DNA of 10,530 bases from the NCBI GenBank assembly GCA_046726955.1, contig JBKPBQ010000422.1, positions 1-10,530 on the forward strand, written 5' to 3'. Source of the DNA: CAVPGH01 sp046726955 (lineage in GTDB: Bacteria; Acidobacteriota; Vicinamibacteria; Fen-336). Shown in pieces: positions 6,225 through 10,530 of the stretch (within the stretch, counting starts at the first letter, position 1; every line of letters starts with the position of its first letter). The position numbers and the translations under genes are program-made. The notes under the pieces are model-generated. The model was not told the origin of the DNA. It worked only from the letters and a program-made list of their open reading frames with translations, and made no database searches.

Positions 6225-7240
6225 CTGCCACTACTACCCCCGAGGTCTCCCACGCAGAGCCGTCGCTTGGCGCCCTTCACGAGGCGCTTCGGGAGCGGGC
6301 TCTCGGCGGCCCCCGCCACCCCGAGCTCGACGCCGCCATCCGCGAGCTGGTGGCGGCCGCGCGGGGCGAGGTCGCGGGCGTCGTCTTCTACGGCTCGCGG
6401 CGCACGCAGGCGGCCCGGGCCGACGTCCACAGCGCCTACGACCTCTTCCTGATCTTGCGTACCTACCGGGGCGCCTACGGTTTTCTGGCCGCGGCGGGCA
6501 AGATCGGCCGTCCTCCGTCGCTCCTCGCCTTGCTGAACACCGTCCTGCCTCCGAACCAGGTGTCGCTGCGGTTCGGGTCGGCTCCGCTCCACTTCAAGTG
6601 CTCGGTCCTCTCACTGCGAGCCTTTCTCCGCGAGACGTCGCCTCTGCGGCAGGACCATTTCTGCATCGGCAGGCTCTTCCAGCCCTGCCAGATCCTCTAC
6701 GCCGCCGACGATGCGACGGAGCCGCTCGTTGGGGCCTTGACGAGCGCCTTCGGGGAGACCTACCACTGGGTCCGGCCGTGGCTGCCCGATCGCTTCGACG
6801 CCGAGGCCTACGGCCGCCGCCTGCTCGAGGTCTCGCTGGCGCGGGAGATCCGTCCCGAGCCCGCGGGACGCGCCGAAGCCCTCTGGAAGGCCCAGCGCGA
6901 GGAGCAGCTGGGTGTCCTCGGCCTGCTTCTCGAGGATCTGCAGCGGCGCGGCGAGCTCCGGGAGGTCGCGCCGTCGACGTACGCGCTCGTGCGGCCCGTC
7001 ACCTGGGCGGAGCGAGCGGGGCTGCGCGTGTACTTCACGCGATCGCTCGTCCGGGCGACACTGCGCTGGCTGAAGCACATGGCCACGTTCGAGGGCTGGC
7101 TCGACTACATCCTGGCGAAGGCGCGCCGCCACACCGGCGAGGAGATCGTCCTGACGGAGAGCGAGCGCCGATACCCGCTCTTGCTCCTGTGGCCCCGGCT
7201 CTTCCGCTACCTGCGCCGGAAGGACACGAAGCGGCCGTGA
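6221..7240 (+). CDS. Nucleotidyltransferase-fold protein, Tam41-like (possible lipid cytidylyltransferase)
   Basis: This 339-residue protein has a nucleotidyltransferase signature near its start: VVFYGSRRTQ (54-63), D68 and SAYDLFLIL (71-79), so YGS is followed by a single Asp strand (D74) instead of the usual DxD pair. Further on are K126 (LHFKCSVLS) and GRLFQP (150-155) followed by QILY. In mitochondrial Tam41, a CDP-diacylglycerol synthase, I recall the same order: YGSG, then an acidic strand, then a K..V.S segment and GRLQKP.KIL. Length is also similar. No membrane helices are evident except perhaps a basic C-terminal segment (about 320-336) that may touch the membrane. Its placement between a lipid kinase and a CDP-alcohol transferase fits conversion of a phosphorylated lipid plus CTP into a CDP-lipid. 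The Tam41 link is read by eye and is not certain. ATGA overlaps the previous stop and GTGA overlaps the next gene. Confidence 0.7.
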   Translation: MTATTTPEVSHAEPSLGALHEALRERALGGPRHPELDAAIRELVAAARGEVAGVVFYGSRRTQAARADVHSAYDLFLILRTYRGAYGFLAAAGKIGRPPSLLALLNTVLPPNQVSLRFGSAPLHFKCSVLSLRAFLRETSPLRQDHFCIGRLFQPCQILYAADDATEPLVGALTSAFGETYHWVRPWLPDRFDAEAYGRRLLEVSLAREIRPEPAGRAEALWKAQREEQLGVLGLLLEDLQRRGELREVAPSTYALVRPVTWAERAGLRVYFTRSLVRATLRWLKHMATFEGWLDYILAKARRHTGEEIVLTESERRYPLLLLWPRLFRYLRRKDTKRP

Positions 7241-7992
7241 GCGGCGCTCCCCTGGTGGTGGCGGCCGTCCTCGGGCTGGCCCTCCTCTCGATGCCGGTCT
7301 ACGCGATCGTCCACCGCGCGCCGCGCGACCCCGACGCGGTCAAGAAGGGCTCGCAGCTGTTCCTGGGCGTCGGGGACTTCCTCGTCCACTGGTTCCTCTG
7401 GGCGGTGGGGCCGGCCGAGCGGCTGCTCCTTCGGCTGGGGGCGGGACCGGACCTGATGAACGCGGGCGGTCTTCTCTTCGGAGCGCTGAGCGGGATCGCC
7501 ATCGGCCTCGGCCACCTGGAGCTCGGCGGGGGAGCCATCGCCCTCGCGGGGGTCTGCGACATCCTGGACGGCCGGCTCGCCCGCGCGCGGAAGGTCGCAT
7601 CGCCCTACGGGAAGTTCATCGACGCGACGCTCGACCGCTTCGTCGAGACGTTCGCGTTCCTGGGCTTCGTCGTGTACTTCCGCGACCGGCCGATCGCGGC
7701 GTTCCTGGCCGCCGCCGGCCTCGCCTCGTCGCTCCTCGTGAGCTACGCGCAGGCGCGCGGCGAGACGGTCGGCGTCTCGGGATCCGGCGGGCTCATGCAG
7801 CGCGCGGAGCGGCTCGTCCTCACGAGCCTCGGGTGTCTCTTCGATCCCTGGCTGAGCCGGGCCCTCGGCCGTCCGGATGGGACGATCCTTACCGGAGTCC
7901 TGGCCCTGATCGCCGTCTTCGCTTTCGCGACGGCCGTCTACCGGACGGCGTGGATCGCGCGCCGGCTGAACGAGAAGCCGCCCGTCGGCTGA
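7237..7992 (+). CDS. CDP-alcohol phosphatidyltransferase
   Basis: This 251-residue integral membrane protein carries the complete CDP-alcohol phosphotransferase signature DGxxARx8GxxxDxxxD: D108, D111-G112, A115-R116, G125, D129 and D133. The acidic residues bind the metals that activate the attacking alcohol. It replaces CMP in a CDP-activated molecule with an alcohol such as inositol, glycerol phosphate or serine. Hydrophobic helices lie near 5-24, 73-107, 139-155, 161-177 and 214-235. Ahead of the core it has about 70 extra residues, including DFLVHWFLWAVGPAERLLL (47-65), which may be an interfacial helix. Transcription is shared with the kinase and nucleotidyltransferase genes, so its donor may be the CDP-lipid they make; the acceptor is unknown. 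The start GTG 7237 overlaps the previous TGA (GTGA). Confidence 0.9.
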   Translation: MSGAPLVVAAVLGLALLSMPVYAIVHRAPRDPDAVKKGSQLFLGVGDFLVHWFLWAVGPAERLLLRLGAGPDLMNAGGLLFGALSGIAIGLGHLELGGGAIALAGVCDILDGRLARARKVASPYGKFIDATLDRFVETFAFLGFVVYFRDRPIAAFLAAAGLASSLLVSYAQARGETVGVSGSGGLMQRAERLVLTSLGCLFDPWLSRALGRPDGTILTGVLALIAVFAFATAVYRTAWIARRLNEKPPVG

Positions 7993-8001
7993 TTCGCTCT
8001 T

Positions 8002-8850
8002 CTAGCGGCCGGCAGCTAGCGGAGCCTGGGCGAATCCCCGGAGCGCCTTCAGCCACTGCGCAGTCAGGATCGCCAGGGCCTTGCGGCCCTTCTCGGCCGT
8101 GGCCTTCGTGGGGTCGCCGTAGACGCCCGTCTCCGAGTACGCGGGGTCCTTCGCGTCGCGCGAGAAGAGGCCCGGCTGGTAGCCGGGATAATCCTTCACC
8201 GGCTCGCGGCCGTAGTCGGCGACGGCCCGGTCCATGTGGACGAGCCCGGGCTGCAGGTAGAGGTGGATCGAAGTTTCGATCTCGCCGGCGTGCGTGCCCC
8301 GCTTCTCCTCGCGAAGCGCGTCGATCTCCGGCGTCTCGAGGTCGTCCCAGGAGACGACGAGCGTCGGGGTTCCCGTCTCCTCGCGCAGGTCGCGGGCGAC
8401 GATCGACAGGGGAAGCCCGCCCGCTTTCGAGATGCTGGTGTTGAGGAAGACGATGCGCTTCGCGCCCTGGCGCACGAGCGAGCGCGCGACCTCGTCCACG
8501 TACTTGATGAAGACGGTCGGGTCCGACACCTCCGTGCCGGGGTACTGGCGGAAGGGCGGCAGCCAGCCGTGGAGGATGGGCGGGGCGGCGACGACGGGGA
8601 GCGACTGCACGGCCTGCTCGCAGAGGTACTCCATGACCCGCGCGTCCGCGTTGAGCGGCAGGTGCGGTCCGTGCTCCTTGGCCGCGGGGCCGAACGGGAG
8701 GATGACGATCGGCGCTTCCTTGAGCTTGCGGCCGGCCTCGGGCCAAGTGAGCTCACCCAAATACACTCCCGCCTTCTCGTCGGCCCGCGACGCTCCGGCG
8801 AGCGCGGCGAGGCCTACGACGAGAAGCCGGGAGATCTTGCCTGGTTTCAT
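8002..8850 (-). CDS. Exported creatininase-family protein
   Basis: This is a 282-residue protein with a signal peptide: basic KPGKISR, hydrophobic LLVVGLAALAGA, then a cleavage-like ASRA|D after residue 23. The mature part follows the creatininase fold. LPFGPAAKEHGPHLPLNAD (51-69) is the first metal-binding stretch, then HGWLPPF, and THAGEIETS near residue 186 supplies further metal ligands. Family members are zinc/manganese amidohydrolases, including creatinine hydrolase and enzymes of cofactor or peptide maturation. Two departures are visible: the first acidic metal ligand usually found as ExHG reads K58-E59-H60-G61, and the usual HGGN turn is replaced by NTSISKAGG. It may belong to a secreted subfamily with different chemistry. 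The ATG at 8850 has no Shine-Dalgarno but a promoter abuts it. Its stop lies 9 bases from that of the convergent lipid operon. Confidence 0.82.
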   Translation of the reverse strand: MKPGKISRLLVVGLAALAGASRADEKAGVYLGELTWPEAGRKLKEAPIVILPFGPAAKEHGPHLPLNADARVMEYLCEQAVQSLPVVAAPPILHGWLPPFRQYPGTEVSDPTVFIKYVDEVARSLVRQGAKRIVFLNTSISKAGGLPLSIVARDLREETGTPTLVVSWDDLETPEIDALREEKRGTHAGEIETSIHLYLQPGLVHMDRAVADYGREPVKDYPGYQPGLFSRDAKDPAYSETGVYGDPTKATAEKGRKALAILTAQWLKALRGFAQAPLAAGR

Positions 8851-8859
8851 GATGCCGTC

Positions 8860-8888
8860 AGGCTAGGGGCGTCACTCCGCCCTGTCAA
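8860..8888 (-). promoter_or_regulatory. Candidate sigma70-type promoter for the creatininase-family gene
   Basis: On the minus strand a perfect TTGACA (8888-8883) is followed after 17 bases by TAGCCT (8865-8860), which keeps the key T-A-----T positions. Only 9 bases separate the -10 from ATG 8850, so the mRNA would have a leader of about 0-3 bases. Confidence 0.45.
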
Positions 8889-8953
8889 AGCATCCCGCTC
8901 CCGTTGCGCCCAAGTGCTCGACGCGGTCAGAATCAGGCTCGACCCGCGAAACC

Positions 8954-8960
8954 GAGGAGG
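8954..8960 (+). promoter_or_regulatory. Shine-Dalgarno GAGGAGG for acetyl-CoA synthetase
   Basis: GAGGAGG lies 5 bases before TTG 8966 and supports that start over the in-frame ATG at 9026. Confidence 0.6.
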
Positions 8961-8965
8961 GCGAC

Positions 8966-10530
<1,565 letters not shown>

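Noticed and set aside
8002..8019. Inverted repeat CTAGC/GCTAG in the convergent junction as a bidirectional terminator
   Set aside because: The stem is only 5 bp with an 8-base loop and no T-run on either strand. It also overlaps the end of the creatininase-family coding sequence.

Overview
The window is GC-rich throughout, with mostly G/C-ending codons and several GTG/TTG starts. It contains no rRNA, tRNA, insertion sequence, phage gene or CRISPR that I can see. It looks like chromosomal DNA of a GC-rich, probably Gram-negative bacterium, for example an Acidobacteriota- or Myxococcota-like lineage. The phylum is a guess from gene types, not something the sequence proves.

Layout: (1) positions 3-107 hold the 3' end of an unidentified plus-strand gene. 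(2) 136-1245, minus strand, is a FtsX/MacB-type ABC transporter permease with no ATPase gene beside it. (3) A divergent promoter region at 1246-1361 leads into a plus-strand pair: a radical SAM protein with a SPASM-like C-terminus (1362-2396) and a short-chain dehydrogenase (2404-3198). (4) A strong extended -10 promoter at 3238-3266 and a short structured leader precede five tightly packed plus-strand genes (3336-7992). These are an alpha-oxoamine synthase resembling serine palmitoyltransferase, an acetoacetate-decarboxylase-like protein, a YegS/diacylglycerol-kinase-type lipid kinase, a nucleotidyltransferase-fold protein with Tam41-like features, and a CDP-alcohol phosphatidyltransferase. 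Four consecutive junctions are overlaps or near-overlaps. (5) 8002-8850, minus strand, is an exported creatininase-family protein convergent with the operon. (6) From 8966 to the window end is the first 521 codons of acetyl-CoA synthetase, transcribed divergently from the creatininase gene.

The best candidate for an undescribed system is the 1.36-8.0 kb block. Read together, the genes suggest a sphingolipid-like pathway. The PLP enzyme condenses an amino acid with an acyl thioester to give a 3-keto long-chain base, the SDR could reduce the ketone, and the lipid kinase phosphorylates the alcohol. The Tam41-like protein could then use CTP to make a CDP-lipid, and the CDP-alcohol phosphotransferase could exchange CMP for a head-group alcohol. 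That would be a dedicated phosphosphingolipid head-group route passing through a CDP-activated long-chain base or ceramide. The roles of the radical SAM protein and the decarboxylase-like protein, which lacks the expected Schiff-base lysine, are open. No recognisable ceramide synthase or acyl carrier protein is in view. Family calls rest on motifs read by eye; the pathway is inference.
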